Source: Tetrahymena elliotti 4EA
Lineage: Eukaryota > Ciliophora > Oligohymenophorea > Hymenostomatida > Tetrahymenidae
NCBI GenBank assembly: GCA_000231825.2
Contig: JH720296.1
Span: 496,001 to 560,000, forward strand
Direction: 5' to 3'
Length of the DNA: 64,000 nt
Under the pieces are notes generated by a model. It was not told the DNA's origin. It saw only the letters and a list, made by a program, of their open reading frames with translations, and did no database searches. The position numbers and the translations under genes are program-made. Of the stretch, positions 12,455 to 25,522 are shown piece by piece; within the stretch, counting starts at the first letter, position 1, and each line of letters starts with the position of its first letter.

Positions 12455-13416
12455 ATTAGATTTAAGAAAGCATATTATTAATGTTAATATTTCATAAAAC
12501 CTGTAATCTAAATGTGGTGTTTTTTAAATAGTAAAAGTGTAGCAAATAGCATTTTTCATTATTAAAATATTTTCTGCCTATTTTTATATGAAAATAGTTT
12601 AATCTATATGAAAATGAATCCCAAATAATTTTATTTCCTTATTATGAAATTTATTTTCAAAACTGTTTGATAATAATTTAATTATTTTAATTTAATAAAC
12701 TTCTTTTTCAATCTTCTGTAGATGAAAAATACAGATTTTGAAAACATAAAACCTTATTTATTAAAACATTATATTAAAAATCAAAAGGAAGTAAACTGTT
12801 TTATTTTAAAAGTGGATTTTAAAACAAATTTTCAAATAATTATTTTATTTATTCTCTCACATAAATTTGTTTCTCAAAATACCTAAATGATTCTTTATCT
12901 ACTAATTTATCCATTATGTAAAAAATTTAGATTTTAACTATAATTCAAATATTCATCAAAAATTAAAACAAAAAATGTAGCAAAATATTCATTAAGTAAA
13001 TTATTTTATACTATGACAATTTAGAGATCAAATATTTATTTGTATATTTTAGGATTTTTCAACACATTATTTTTATAATAATTGAAAAATACACTTCAAA
13101 TAATACTTTTAATTTATCAATTAATTTGCACATTTTATATTTAAAATGAATTTATTTTAGTATGCATGCTAATTATTTAAAAAGTGTTTAAAAAGGAAAA
13201 TTTTTTGTTTTAGAATTAAGAATTTTATTTTATTTTTTTGTGATTTATTTTGTTAAAATAATTAAATAGTTGTTTTATCTATCTAAGAATGCATGCATTT
13301 ATCAATCAAATTATTGATAAATTCAGATTTAAAAAACAAAAATTCAAATATCTGTCAAAAAATTAAAATTTAACTAGGGTTTTATAAAAAATACAGAGTA
13401 AATAAATTCTTTTAAA
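12455..13416. other. Intergenic spacer
   Basis: About 960 bp of AT-rich sequence between two plus-strand genes. The only item noted is TTTTATACTATGACAATT near 13004, close in sequence to one arm of the hairpin at 33960. No gene was seen. Confidence 0.45.
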
Positions 13417-16400
13417 ATGGAAGAGGAAATTGAATAGTTTACAGTTGGGCATGAAAAGCCTTTCCCTTAAGATATAAAATAGCTTTATTGGAGTAATAGA
13501 ATGGATTTATTAGCAGTAGTGACATCGGAAAATATACTAGAAGTAATTTTTATATTAATAATACTGCTACTTCATTTGAATAATAGATAATTAATGATGT
13601 AATTAAAATCAAATAATTTTTATTAGCTGCATAGAATTAGTTATAAGTCATAGAAGGTATTTCATATAGAAGAGATTAATTAAATTGTTAGTGTTTGCTT
13701 TAGTCCTGATTGTAAATTTTTGAAAAAAAATCCTATTTGTGCTTGATTTCTCAAAGCCATTTTTTTGATTTTGGTATTTAAGAATTTTATTGTATATAAT
13801 AAGCTTATTTATTGATATATGCATGTGATGATGGTTCAATGAATATTGTTAAAACAGAAAATGGAAAGCGTTTATTTTCAATAGATAAAATGCACAAGTG
13901 TCATATTAGCACACTTGACTGGGTAGATTTATAAGTTTAATGTAAAATATAGAACTTAAATATGTTCAGTAAAGGATCTCAAATTGATAGCTTTATAATT
14001 CCTATTATTCCTCATGAAGCAAGTGAAAAAAAGAATGTGATGAAATTAAATTTTTTAAGTGAATTTAATGATAAAAATGATATTAGATTTTTGGTAACTT
14101 CTGATATTGCTTCTAATCTTAATATAAGCTTTAATGGTCTTTTTACTGTTTGTAAATTCGATCTTTAATAGATAGTATCCAACTCTAACTTATCTGAACC
14201 TAGATCTCTCTCAACTCTATTTCTTGACGATTTATCATCATTTCATATTTTTATTTCTGCTAAATCCTCAACAAACCCTTCCAAGGACTATTTATGTTTT
14301 GCTAATATCGATACAAACATAATACATTACTATAAAGAAGATATAGCTGTATTAATTCTTATTTGAAAAACCAAAAAATAACTATGTTAATTTTTATTAT
14401 TAAATAGAATATTGCTTATCTTATGTCATATTTAGACAACATGATAAACTTTCTCAATAACTCTTTCATGTCACTTAATAAATAAATTCTTGAAGTTTCT
14501 AGATCATATGATGCAAAAATGTATATTATGGAAGATCTCATCAAGAATAATTGTAAATAGGATAATTTTTAGATTAAAGTCTTAGCTTATTTTTATATTT
14601 TAATGAAGGTTCTTCAAATGAGTCAGGAGTTGTAGAAAAACTACCTACAGTTAGTGAAGAATTTTTGAGATTCCTCATATCAGGTGAGTATACGCCAGCA
14701 ATAGATTAATTCTTAAAAAAGGAAGTGTTTGATACAAATATTTTAGAAAAAATGGATTAAGTAATTTTGATTTAAATTTTTTAAAATGTAAATTGAATGA
14801 AATGTTATTAGACTTTAAACAAGAAGATATAAACCATTCAAGAGTTAATCACTGAAAGTATGTAAAGCACTGTACAAAGAATGATGGTGGTTATATCGTA
14901 ATTAGAGTCATATGCAGCATAGTAAAATTTGATATTCTTCTAAATCTCAAAAGTTATATATTTTTTGTAAATTAGAGGGAATAAGTATTAAACATTAGGT
15001 CTTGATTTAAATGAATTAAGAAATTTATCTTTAGTTGTCAAGCAAATATTTAATTTGTGTGATGAAGTTCTAATCACTGCTACAGAAACAAAACTTAGTA
15101 TTAGAAACCTTATAGTTTGGTTGAATAGATGTATATATTTTTCGATTTTAACATTTAATAAAATGAAATATCTAAAAAGGTGTAATTAAAACATTTGAAA
15201 GTGACAATGATTAAGAAATCTAGAACCATAAATTTGCACTAAAAGAATATTAAGTTGACATTTAAAGACTCCATCATTTTCTTTCAAATGAAGAGAGATT
15301 CAGATTGAAAGATCTCAGAATATTCACAGAAAACAAAGTAGATTTACCAATTAAAGATGAAGATGAAATCAAAGGATCTTTAAAAATACCTAAACCTGGT
15401 TCAAGAAATCCAAAGTAAAATATTAAAAGAAACATCTTTGTTCATTATTTGTTTTTTAAATAGATCAAGCACTTAATTTACCTCAGGTGTTGTTTAAAAT
15501 AGCTCATAAATACAAAATAAATTTGATATTGCAATATCTTCTGTTATTGGATCAACATCTTCACAATCATCAAATACAAAATAATTTGAGAATTCAGGTC
15601 TTTTGTAGAGCCAAATTTTAGATTTTGTTTTAAATAGCATTAATAATCAAATAAGTAATGTCAGCAATATGATTTAACCCTTTAATGTAATGGTTGAAAC
15701 AAGAGAAGCCTTACCAAAAGAGACTCACTCTTCAAACATCCTACAAAAGATTCCTAAATCAAATTTGATCATTGCTGCAAAAAATTTAGAAAAATAGTGG
15801 AGTCATATTTTCCTTAAGATGTAAAACGAAATTGGAAACTATACTAAAAAACCACTTGAAATTGTAAAATTATCATTCATTATGAAAAAAAAAAAAAATT
15901 TTATATATGTATTTAATAATATTAGATAAGACTTTGTCCTTTATCAAGCCTAACTAGGTTTAAACAACTCCATAGCTTCTAAGAAACTGTAAGCTCAGAA
16001 TACAAAGTAGTTCAGCCAGGAAAAATAAGAAGTATTTTATATTATTCCTTTCAGATGATTTAATATTATAAAAAAATAACTTAGACCAAAACTTGATATA
16101 GCTTTTCAGAGTTAAAAAAGTAAGAAAGCAAACAATCATTTAGGTTGTTTTTATCAAAGTACCTCAAAATTATGATCTCAAAGATATGTGCTTTGATTAA
16201 TCAAACAGATTACTTGTATTATTATCAAAATAATTAGAAGAAATGAACTAGGGAACTTCAGATGATGCTGGCTTATCAGAAATACATTTAATTAAAGATG
16301 ATGAAATGAAGCCATCAAAAGAATTTATGGGAAATTTAGTTTAAAATATTTAACTTTCTCTTATTGAGCAAATTCAACCAACAGAAATATATTTAAATGA

Positions 16401-16568
16401 AATGAAAATCATAAAAACAATGCGTTTACAAACATCTAATTGTGATATCTTGCAGTCTAGTTTCAGAGGTTATATTAATTATTTTAATCAAGTGTTTAAC
16501 ATTAACTATTATAAATAGGATTAAATTCCGTTGTCCAAGAAACTAATAAAGTTATTATTTTTGATTGA
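13417..16568 (+). CDS. APC4: Anaphase-promoting complex subunit 4-like protein
   Basis: Large multi-exon gene. The N-terminus matches the APC4 WD40 entry segment: LYWSNRMDLLAVVTSENIL, then LHRISYKSQKVFHI, CFSPDSYLLIYACDDGSM and STLDWVDL. The middle contains the helical APC4 'long' domain, including LDLNELRNLSLVVKQIFNLC and SIRNLIVWLNR. The C-terminal part is again beta-rich (YFILFLSDDLILQ, IIQVVFIKVPQNYDL) and ends NSVVQETNKVIIFD before TGA at 16566-16568. APC4 bridges the platform of the anaphase-promoting complex, the E3 ubiquitin ligase that drives mitotic exit. Most introns are 50-100 nt and phase-consistent. The splice model between about 15850 and 16140 is ambiguous: three frames are open and two acceptors are possible. 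A final intron (about 16470-16520) was inferred because it yields a clean C-terminus instead of an AT-rich read-through. Confidence 0.72.
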
Positions 16569-17197
16569 TAATTAAAGTTTAATTTAAAAAATAAAATAAT
16601 TAATTATTTTATCAAATGTAATCTTAATATTTTAATCTTAATTTGTATAACTATTTTTTAAAATTTGTTTAATATAATGACTTAATTTAAAATTTTAAAA
16701 AACATTCATTTACCTAACTTATTTTAATTATGATAAAAATATGTTTAAAAATAAATAATATTTTTAAATAAGATAATTCCTTAAATTATTATATCACATA
16801 AACAAACCTAACTAATTAAAGGCTTAGTAAGTCCATTTAGATTGATTTAAAATGGTTATGAACTCAATAAAAAATAAAAATATAATTTTAATAAAAAAAA
16901 AGAGATATTAAAGGAATAAAAACAAATTTTTGACACATTTTCTTTAATTTTAAATTATAAAGAAAGATTAATAAAATTCGATAAAGTGAAATGAATAGGA
17001 ATTTAAATGTTTTTATTTTATTGAAAAAGGTTAAATTTTTATCAAAAGAAATGAAGAGAAAGATAAAATAAGGAATATGAATAGTTTTAAAAATAAATCA
17101 GTTCTTTTAATTGAATTATTTAAACAAGATAAAATATTATTAAGATAATGTTCAGTTTCAAAAAAATTTATAAACATTAAAGGAATTCTTAGATTAA
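16569..17197. other. Convergent intergenic spacer
   Basis: About 630 bp between convergent genes. AT-rich and featureless to my reading. Confidence 0.45.
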
Positions 17198-19078
17198 TCA
17201 CCATGAAGGGAATTCTTCAACTTAAAGAATTTCTGCTATTTCTATGAAATCACCAATTTTATGTTAGCCGTGTATGTTTATAACAAATCTGTAAGACTCG
17301 TTTTCTAAAATCTTAAATGAGTCAAAGATGGAATTGATATTTTAATAATTAGGATAATCTGCAATTTGATAATATTTTTTTGAGAGATTTATTCTAATTT
17401 CGTAAAAGCTGAATTTATCTCCGTGAATCGCATCAGTCAAATTAGAACCTCTAAAATTTTTCTGTAACCCATAATTCCCCCCTTTATTCCTAAAGGCTAA
17501 ATTCTGGCTAAATAAATTCTAGTCTCTGCAATTATCTGAAGTTAGGCCAAATCCCATGTAAGAATTTTAAGATTTATATAAAACTCTGAAAATATAATTT
17601 TTATCTTTTTGAAGTATAAAATTAGTATATGCTTAATGGTGGTTACCCTCTTCATACTATATTGATGCTCTCTAATTTTCTATCTTTAAGAAAGGAGATC
17701 TATCATACTCTGATTTAACTAAATCGAAACCAACATTTTTAGTTGTGTAATTAGTTAATTAAAGTATAGGATAGCTAGCAAAAAGCTGAGAAATATTTTC
17801 CTGAAATTGAGCAGATTTTTAAATATTTTGTATAATAGCTTGTTGAGTTTACTAAACTATTTCAAAATTATTCTTACTTGTTATCTCAGATATTTTTTAA
17901 ACTAATTTTTGGAGATCTATCATTTGCTACTAATTGAGAACACTAAAATCTATGGGATGAAAGTTTTCATTGTGAAGATTATCAATGTCTAAATCAGAAA
18001 AAATGAAATAATATTTATTTAAATTCATTTTGATTTGTTATAAAAATGTATCAGTGCAAAAATTAGATTTATTAGCGATAAGAGAGATTAATTTTTCAGC
18101 CTTATCTTAGTTTTATTAGTTTCTATCAACTTCTTCTTTTTAGATCAAATTAAAAATCTATGATATTTGCTCCTTTTTTTGATCATTCAAGTCTTAAAAG
18201 TTAAACTGAATTAGATTCTCGTTTGAGTAAATGTTATTAAACTCAACATCATCAAAAAGAATCTTTAAATCTTACAATTTTTCGTTAATGTTTAATAAAA
18301 ATTCTTGGTTAAGATTGTTAGATTTATTTGAAATAAAATCAAATAAAAGTTTAACTTTTTAGTCAGAATTCATGTCAATGTTATTGTTATTATAAATTTC
18401 AAAATTATCTTTATCAATCATGGATTGGAAGTTTTTTGTAATTACTTCTATTTATTTGTGAAAATTTTCTACTTAATTTATTAAGTTATTTCTATTAACA
18501 TTATCTTCTAAATTTTTTAGTCGAGAGCTTAAAAATTCAGTATTTGTTTCAGCATTTTCATAGCAATTTTTGACAATTTAAGAAATACCTTCATCTTTTT
18601 ATTATATGCTTAGTTGCTCATTTCTTATAATTTCTAACATGTCTAAAAATCTAGTCATTTCAATATACTTTTCTTTTATCTCTACTTTTTCTTTTCCTAA
18701 TGAATTAATCTTTTACTGCATCAATTTTTCAAGCTAATGGATGAGGCTATTAATTTTATTCTTGGCTTATTCAAAGCATTTTTTTACTTCTTCTTCTTGT
18801 TTGTTTTAATCTTGAGAATCATCTTCAAAGAAGATTTTAATTTTAGTTAATATTGCCTCCTATTCATCTTGAATAAGAGGGGGCCAGTTTGTTAAAAATT
18901 TGTTCTCATTACTTTAAATTTCAATAAGTTTTTTTACACTCATAAATTAACAATTTTTTGACCCATGTAGACAGTAAGAACAATAAAGAGAATCTTCAGC
19001 ATCTTTGTCGACTCTAATGAATTTTTTCCTTTGATTTTAATGATCTAAACAGTCTAATTTAAGTTTTTATTACTCCAT
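17198..19078 (-). CDS. Zinc-knuckle, coiled-coil, SPRY-like protein
   Basis: Intronless ciliate-code frame of 1881 nt, 626 residues. The first ~60 residues hold Cys/His pairs (LDCLDH, then YCSYCLHGSKNC) spaced like a B-box-type zinc site. Residues ~70-430 are charged and helical and likely form coiled coils. The last ~170 residues (YIFRVLYKSQNSYMGFGLTS, then NYGLQKNFRG and DKFSFYEIRINLSKKYYQI) have the strand pattern of an SPRY-like beta sandwich. This is a TRIM-like layout without an obvious RING, so ubiquitin-ligase activity is not supported. The gene at 20665-22313 has the same architecture. Lack of introns in 1.9 kb is unusual here and could reflect retroposition or intron loss. Function unknown; a binding or adaptor role is inferred. 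Start ATG is at 19078 and stop TGA at 17198-17200. Confidence 0.78.
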
Positions 19079-19802
19079 TTAATTCACACTTTTTGACAAC
19101 AATTTAAAACTTTAATTGATTTAATTATCAAAATTTTTGATATTAATTTAAAAAATTAGTTTTTAAGTAATGCATTATCTCTACTTTTGCTTAATAATAC
19201 CAAATTAAATTATTAAACTACATCAAATAGTTAGAAAAAAAAAAACTTAATTTAATCAATTAAAATTTAAAACTATTAATATTAAAAATAGTTTGTTGTT
19301 ACATAAAAAAAAAAACTGTATTAAATTAAATTACAAATATGGCTAAGAAATTAATCTCTCAATTTATTCTTTAAAACCACTAAATTCTTATTTTTAAATT
19401 GGTCAAAAAATATAAAAATCTAAACAAAAAAAGTAAATAATGTTAAAAAAACCATACATTATCTCTATTTTTCTAAAATAATATTTAAATAAATTCTAAA
19501 AACTACATAAAAAAAAATTAGTAAAAAATTAATTTATTTTCTTTTCAAATTTAAAACTAATTCTCAAAATTAGTGGGTAACACAAAATATGAATTAAAGT
19601 ACAAATATAGTTAAGAAATTGATTTCTCAATTAATTCTTTAAAACTACTTAATTTTTAATTCAATAATAAAAAAATAAACACATAAATATACAATAAAAA
19701 ATTAATAATGTCTATTAAGTAGTAGATTATCTCTTCTTATGTAAAATAATGCTAAGCAAAATTAAAACCAGATTAAATATTCAGTAAAAAACTTAATTTA
19801 TT
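19079..19802. other. Intergenic spacer
   Basis: AT-rich spacer between two minus-strand genes. The phrase AATTAATTTCTTAATTAATTCTTTAAAA-type recurs around 19340, 19615 and 19895 (the last inside the next gene), giving a loose repeat of roughly 270-bp period. No gene was recognised. Confidence 0.4.
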
Positions 19803-20297
19803 TCATTTAAGTCTTAAAACAATTTATAAAAATTAGTTTGGAGTAACTATACAGTATTAAATTAAAGTGGAAATATGGTTCAGAAATTAATTTCTTAATT
19901 AATTCTTTAAAACTTCTAAATTTTCATTTATAAATTGATCTAAGATAAAAATAAATTTTGAAGGTTTTAAAAATTCTCCATTTAAGTTATGAATGTTCAA
20001 AGCACTAATACTTGTAGATCTCTTTACATTTGATTTTTCATTATATTTTAGCATAAAAGAATTCCAAAGAGACATGAAATCTTAGTCATCACGATCTAAC
20101 TCTGTATACAAAATATCTTAGTTAAATTACTAATGAACAGAGTCTTGAATATCATATTCAGAATCTAAATCATTAACATCTTGTTCCTTGACTATTTTTC
20201 CAAAATTGCCTAATGATTCAAAGTAATGCCTTTAGCCTTTTATTTGGGTACTAGTTGTATTTGGATTAATAATTACCTTTACTTTTTAGTTAGCCAT
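19803..20297 (-). CDS. Short VEFS-box-like protein (Su(z)12-type C-terminal domain)
   Basis: Intronless 164-residue frame, ATG at 20297 and TGA at 19803-19805. After a start MANQKVKVIINPN and an acidic stretch, the core reads DRDDQDFMSLWNSFMLKYN, then ISALNIHNLNGEFL and FILDQFINENLEVLKNQL. This resembles the VEFS box of Su(z)12, the Polycomb Repressive Complex 2 subunit: an acidic run, FMxLWNxF, and a C-terminal helix pair with hydrophobic spacing. Full Su(z)12 proteins are several hundred residues with a zinc finger and N-terminal domains; none are seen here. If the match is right, this is a VEFS-only protein that could bind an EZH-type methyltransferase. The resemblance is by eye and modest, and an unrelated helical protein is possible. 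It sits between two SPRY-like genes on the same strand. Confidence 0.5.
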
Positions 20298-20664
20298 TTC
20301 CTTTTTTTTAATTTCAAGTTTAAATTTGGTTAATTATTAAATATAAATATAATAAATTAACAATCTTTCTCTTCTTAAAACAAATACAAAGTAGCTTATC
20401 TAAAAAAATTGACTGATTTTTAGTTAGCAATACATTTTTAGTGTTTATTTATTTTTGAGATATCAAACTACAACATTTTTAGAAAAATAAAAACAGACAA
20501 TTATCTATTCTAAATTTCTATGAATCAATATTTTTTAAAAAATTAAAACATATTTATTTACAAATACAAAGAATGTACTTATTTTTCTTAAACAAAAATA
20601 ATTTTTTATTAAGTAATAAAAAAGGTAAAAAGTAAATTTTATTTCTTCTTATTTGCTTTTTTAT
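20298..20664. other. Intergenic spacer
   Basis: About 370 bp of AT-rich sequence between two minus-strand genes; nothing recognised. Confidence 0.45.
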
Positions 20665-22313
20665 TCATTTATAAGGATAAATCAATTCCACTTCGTCATT
20701 TGGATAATAGAAAAGGACACATGGATGATAAGTATCATCATCTTTAAGATTTTTTTATATGGCTAACTCATACACTTTAGTTGGATTGTCTTTCAATGCA
20801 AAATGTACAAATCCTTCCTTTGGATCAAAGACACATTCTACAATACTATTACTACCAAAACCAAATGATTTAACTACATTATTATTTGCTTATTCTGTAT
20901 GACTCCAAGATCCTGAATTTGAACTTATCATGTAAGCGCCATGTCCTAAACTTAAACCAAAAGAGTAATTCTTTCCTTTTATTACCTTTTAAAATAATAA
21001 TATCAGCTTTATTGATTGTTATTGTTGAGGAAAAATTAATTAAATAAAATAAATTTTACATTTTTAAGAGCAACCCCAATTGCGATCCAGTTTTATGAGT
21101 TAATGTTTTTCATCTTAAAAGCAAATTTGGTTACATTTTTCATAGGAAGGCCTTATGTTGTTAATGCAAATTTATAATTACTAGCTGATCCTGAGTTACT
21201 TTTAACAATATTAGGTGCAATAATACTGATTGAGCCATGCTTATCAATAGGTGAAAAAACTAATTCTAACTTCTTTTTGCCACTTAAATTTTATACAAGT
21301 GCTTAATCATTTTAAATTTCACTAAGGAATTACTCTTACCAATTGAGCGATTAAATAATAACATCATTCTTTTATGATATTTTTGATGACATTTATTTGA
21401 AAAGGTTTGATAAATTATCTAATAGATTCTATAAATCATTACTTGAATAATTTATCGAGGTACTGCTATCTGATTTGCTAGTACTTTAACCATTACTATA
21501 TGATCCAACAGATACTGACTGCTATGCTATTATTTAAGATACTCCTATTACAGGTCCATTTGATGCTGGCTACTATGAAGAACTTGATGAACCAGAAGGA
21601 GCTGGGACATAAGCTTCTTAAGAGATTGAGCCTATGCAATCTTCTGGAATAATGTCAAATAATTATTCAACGACAGATTGCAAATTGTTAATTGTCTTTG
21701 TAGAGTAAATAATTTTCTAAAGCAGAGATTCCATTTAATTTTGTGTGTTAATCTTTTATCTTGTTTAATCCTCAATATTATCAAAGATGCTAACACATAT
21801 TTTTTAAATATTACGAGTTTTTTCTATTAATTTATTTGTGCTTTGCAATACATCTTCTAGAATTTGTTAACGACTGGATATTATTAAACTTAAAAGTTCT
21901 TATTGCATACGTTGGTAACTGCTTTCACCGTAATTGCTGCTTAGTTCAGATGCTAAATCAGTATTAAATCCTTTACTAAAACCTAATTATTCAACTGTAC
22001 TCGAGGCTTTCTTTTGAGACTCAACTAAATCATTTAACTATTTATACAAAAACTTCAAAGGTGATTTGCGGCAATTCAAATGTTCTTATTCCATGCAAAC
22101 TGAACAACCTATTGAATTTTTATTTACTCTGCATTATTTTTCTATGCATGCATAATTAACTAATTCTCCTGTATGGAAACCTCCTTTTTCACATTCTACA
22201 TAATTTAGCTTTTAAAATACTTACCTATTAAACAGAAGATATTAAAATAAGTATTCAACTGAGTAATTCTAAATATTGAATTAAAAATAGTAACTACATG
22301 TGTGTTATTTCAT
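20665..22313 (-). CDS. Zinc-finger, coiled-coil, SPRY-like protein (paralogue type)
   Basis: Two exons (22313-21060 and 20985-20665, intron 20986-21059) total 1575 nt, 524 residues, both in phase 0. The N-terminal part has a Cys/His cluster: ECEKGGFHTG, YACIEKQC, GCSVCMEQEHLNC, B-box-like. A long helical region follows (for example EKTRNIQKICVSIFDNIEDQ), then Ser/Gln-rich linkers. The C-terminal ~170 residues, including VTKFAFKMKNINSQNWIAIG and LSLGHGAYMISSNSGSWSH, fit an SPRY-like fold ending DEVELIYPYK. The layout parallels the gene at 17198-19078, but sequence identity is low by eye. The start is uncertain: the frame is open upstream of the zinc cluster and I took the ATG at 22313; a shorter start or an extra 5' exon is possible. 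Function unknown; a ligand-binding adaptor is inferred. Confidence 0.72.
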
Positions 22314-23079
22314 GAAACTATGATATAACTTGCTTTGCAATATTGGTGAGAAAAAATATGTTGGAATGGAATAAATCCTAAAATCCCTGCTAAAAACAAT
22401 AAATGATAATTATATAAAATATGTCACCAAACATAAATAAATAAATGGCTTACATTTATTTAGTGATCGTTAAGCTAGAGCTAATTTGAAATTCCTATTT
22501 GTTTTTTAAATAGTTTTTATTAGATTTTATGATATGTCTACTGAAAAATATTGAATATTAATTAATTCAAGAATTTTGCAATTAATTTATCAACTAATAG
22601 AACAATAAATAAAAAATTATCTTTCCTTATGAATTTCAATTACTCACATTTTTCCTTTAATTTTATTTAAGCTGTTTTAACAAAAAAAACAATCAAAAAA
22701 TAAATGATTTTTGATATAGAAACGGAGAAACAAATATTGGATTTTCAATGAATTTGAATAATTAATATTGATTCAGATCAGATATGTTATTCTTTTTACA
22801 GATTTGTTTGTTGGAACAATTTCTATTCTTTTTATTTACTACAAATAAGATTTAAAAATAAAAAATAAATAATTCTACTTTATTTCTATTTAACTCATAT
22901 CTTTTACTTACTTAAGAGTGTTTCTTTAAATCCTTCCAAAAAAAATAAAACAAGAAGCTTAATAATTTGAGATAAGTTATAAAATTTTTATATTATGAAG
23001 ATTTAAAGTATGCAATATTAAAAAATGATTCAAAATATTAAATAAATATTTATTCATTTTAAATTATTTTGTAAATAAT
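22314..23079. other. Intergenic spacer
   Basis: About 770 bp of AT-rich sequence between minus-strand genes. It may contain an unrecognised 5' exon of the gene at 20665-22313. Nothing else was seen. Confidence 0.4.
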
Positions 23080-25522
23080 TCATAATAGTTCTGAAGGATC
23101 TATTGATGTTATTTCTTTTTAATAGTTATTAGCAAAAACATCAACAACTCTAGATACTATTTCCCTCCAGCTTGTTGGTTTGAAAGAAATTAAATTTTGA
23201 GTTATTGTGTCTAGCTTTTGATCAAATTCCTCAAATCTACCGTCTACGTAGCAATCTTTGGGCTTAACTATAGAACGGAATTTATGAGACTAGATAGCTT
23301 CAGGGAAATTCCACAAATCTGGAGGTCTAGTAGAATTAATTTTTGAATCTGAATATTCTTACTCTTGCAATTTTTCTAATTTTAAACGAGCTTCAACTCT
23401 TTATTGATCATGACGGTCTTTTACCTTAGGAGTAAAACCTTACAAAATGATATAATCTTCAATGTCCTGCTAAACTGCAGGGTTAATACGTTATATCTAA
23501 TCTACACAAACCTCAAATAACTCTAAAATTTCTTAGGATACATAACCTTCGAGATAAAAGTAACGTCCATACTATTAGAGATCAGTTTCTACACTGGGGT
23601 CTTCAATTTTTTCTTCTAACTCATCAGCAAAGTTAAATACTTCTTGCTTATTAGTTGGAGATTTAATTAAAGTTTTAACAGGTAACATCTAAGAAACAGA
23701 CTTTAGCATTTTAGTTTTGGTAGAAGTATGGTATACTGCATTATTATAAGTTGCACTAGTTGCTATGCTTGCATTAAGCATAGAAAGATCACCCTTTCTT
23801 GGAGTTAAATCATCCAAAATTTTATCTTTTACAGCTTCTTTGCTATCTTATATATCTCTAGCTAAAAATGATAAATTTGCAGAAATATTGTTTGCATTAG
23901 GAGAATTAGCTTGAAGAGTAGAAGAGTTAAAGAAAGAAGCATCTTTTGTTTCCTATGTTAATGTGTTATTGTTAGGTTAAACAGTAACTAAAGTTATCTT
24001 AGTATTTTCAGTAGTAGCAAGATTGTTAACTGATACTGCTTTGCCTAATTTACCAGAAAGAGAATTACTCTTTGCTTCTTCTTTCATTTTGTTAATAACT
24101 TGAAGACGTGCATTTCTTTCATCTATCATTTTCTCATTTTCTTATTTTTTAAGCTTCCAGTGTTTCATATGTTGAATCATTTTAAAAACAACCAACTTCG
24201 GAATTGAGCTATTTATTGTGTTTTCATCTTTTTTGAGTAAATTGTTTTCAAGATAAGGATGTGCTTCTTTGATTATTTAAACAACTTTATAGATAAAGTT
24301 AAATAGCTCTCTCCTCAATGGTGTTCCTAAAAGCCTATCTGCAATTAATTCTGATTTAACCAAGTTTTCAATTTCTCTGACTAGCTCTTCATTATGACTT
24401 AAAGGCAACTTCCAATAATTTATTCCATAAGCAAATAAGTCCATCAGTTATTTTTAAACTGCTTTCAGGTTTTCTCTTAAAGGCTTTTCAATTTTAAAAT
24501 TTATGATTAAAAATTATTTTAATTAAAACATTTTACCTAAATGTAAAGTTTCTCACATGGGTTATTTTCCCAATTTTTGTAGCTTAGTTTATAAAATGTT
24601 TTTCTTAAATCGCATGTAGCAAATAACTTATAATCCTTGCTATCTTATTCGAGAACTCTTTAAACTTCTGAATAGGCCTCATAATACTTTTCTGTTAAAG
24701 CTTTAACTCTAAATGAATTAACCTAACAAAACAATTGAAAATAAATATTAGTATAATATTGATTTGTTTCTATTTAGTTACCTCTCTTTCCTAATCAGTT
24801 TTGTATTTCTTATTGAAGTTTCTTGATTAAAGAAAAAAAATAAATTATTATAAAAGAAATCGTTATTCAAATCATAAACAGTTAATAAATTTACACTAAA
24901 ACTGTGTTTATTTATATTAAATTATTTAAAGGTTCTAGGACTTTTGCAATCTTATTTTCGTAGATTTCTTTATGACCTGACTTGACATGGGGATTAAAGT
25001 ATTTGAAAAATTCGTTTATAGTCTTTTGTAAATTCTTCTTGTTGGTCTAGAAATTTTCGAAATCCAAATCCTCAATGTCGCCTAAACATTTCAAAATTAA
25101 GATTCTAAATAACACATTAAAAATTCCAAATAATTATTACTAAACGCTTTTAAAATATCACAAAATTTATGACGTAAAGTCCAAGATCTATCAGCATGCT
25201 CTTTAGTAACACCACACTAAATTCCATCTATTACAATCTTTTCATTCTCTTTATCTTCATGAGCAAAAAAAAAGGACCTTATGTGTTCATGCTTAATTTC
25301 TTTTACTTTTCCCGTTTTCACCTTCATTACTGAAAAAAACTTCATCAATTCATCATAAAAGTCTTGCCAAGGTCCATTAATATCTAGTGTTGTCTCAGTA
25401 ACAGGAGGATATTTACCAAGTAATTCGCTCATTTCTTACCATTTCTTGTACTCAGCACTCTCCTTCCATTATTCGAACTATTGCTATAATGTTTCTGGAT
25501 CTACTTTCTTCTTAGGAGGCAT
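23080..25522 (-). CDS. Conserved-looking protein of unknown function
   Basis: Multi-exon gene starting MPPKKKVDPETLQQQFEQWK at 25522 and ending KEITSIDPSELL before TGA at 23080-23082. One intron is exactly placed at 24484-24536; two or three more lie between 24720 and 25140. The N-terminal third is soluble and acidic-helical (for example PWQDFYDELMKFFSVMKVKT). The middle has amphipathic helices and a Ser/Thr/Asn-rich linker. The last ~250 residues (EEKIEDPSVETDLQQYGRYF, then PPDLWNFPEAIQSHKFRSIV) are well-structured in composition. No enzyme motif, signal peptide or membrane segment is visible. I do not recognise the family. The even codon use and long ordered segments argue for a real gene rather than chance read-through. 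Confidence 0.72.
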
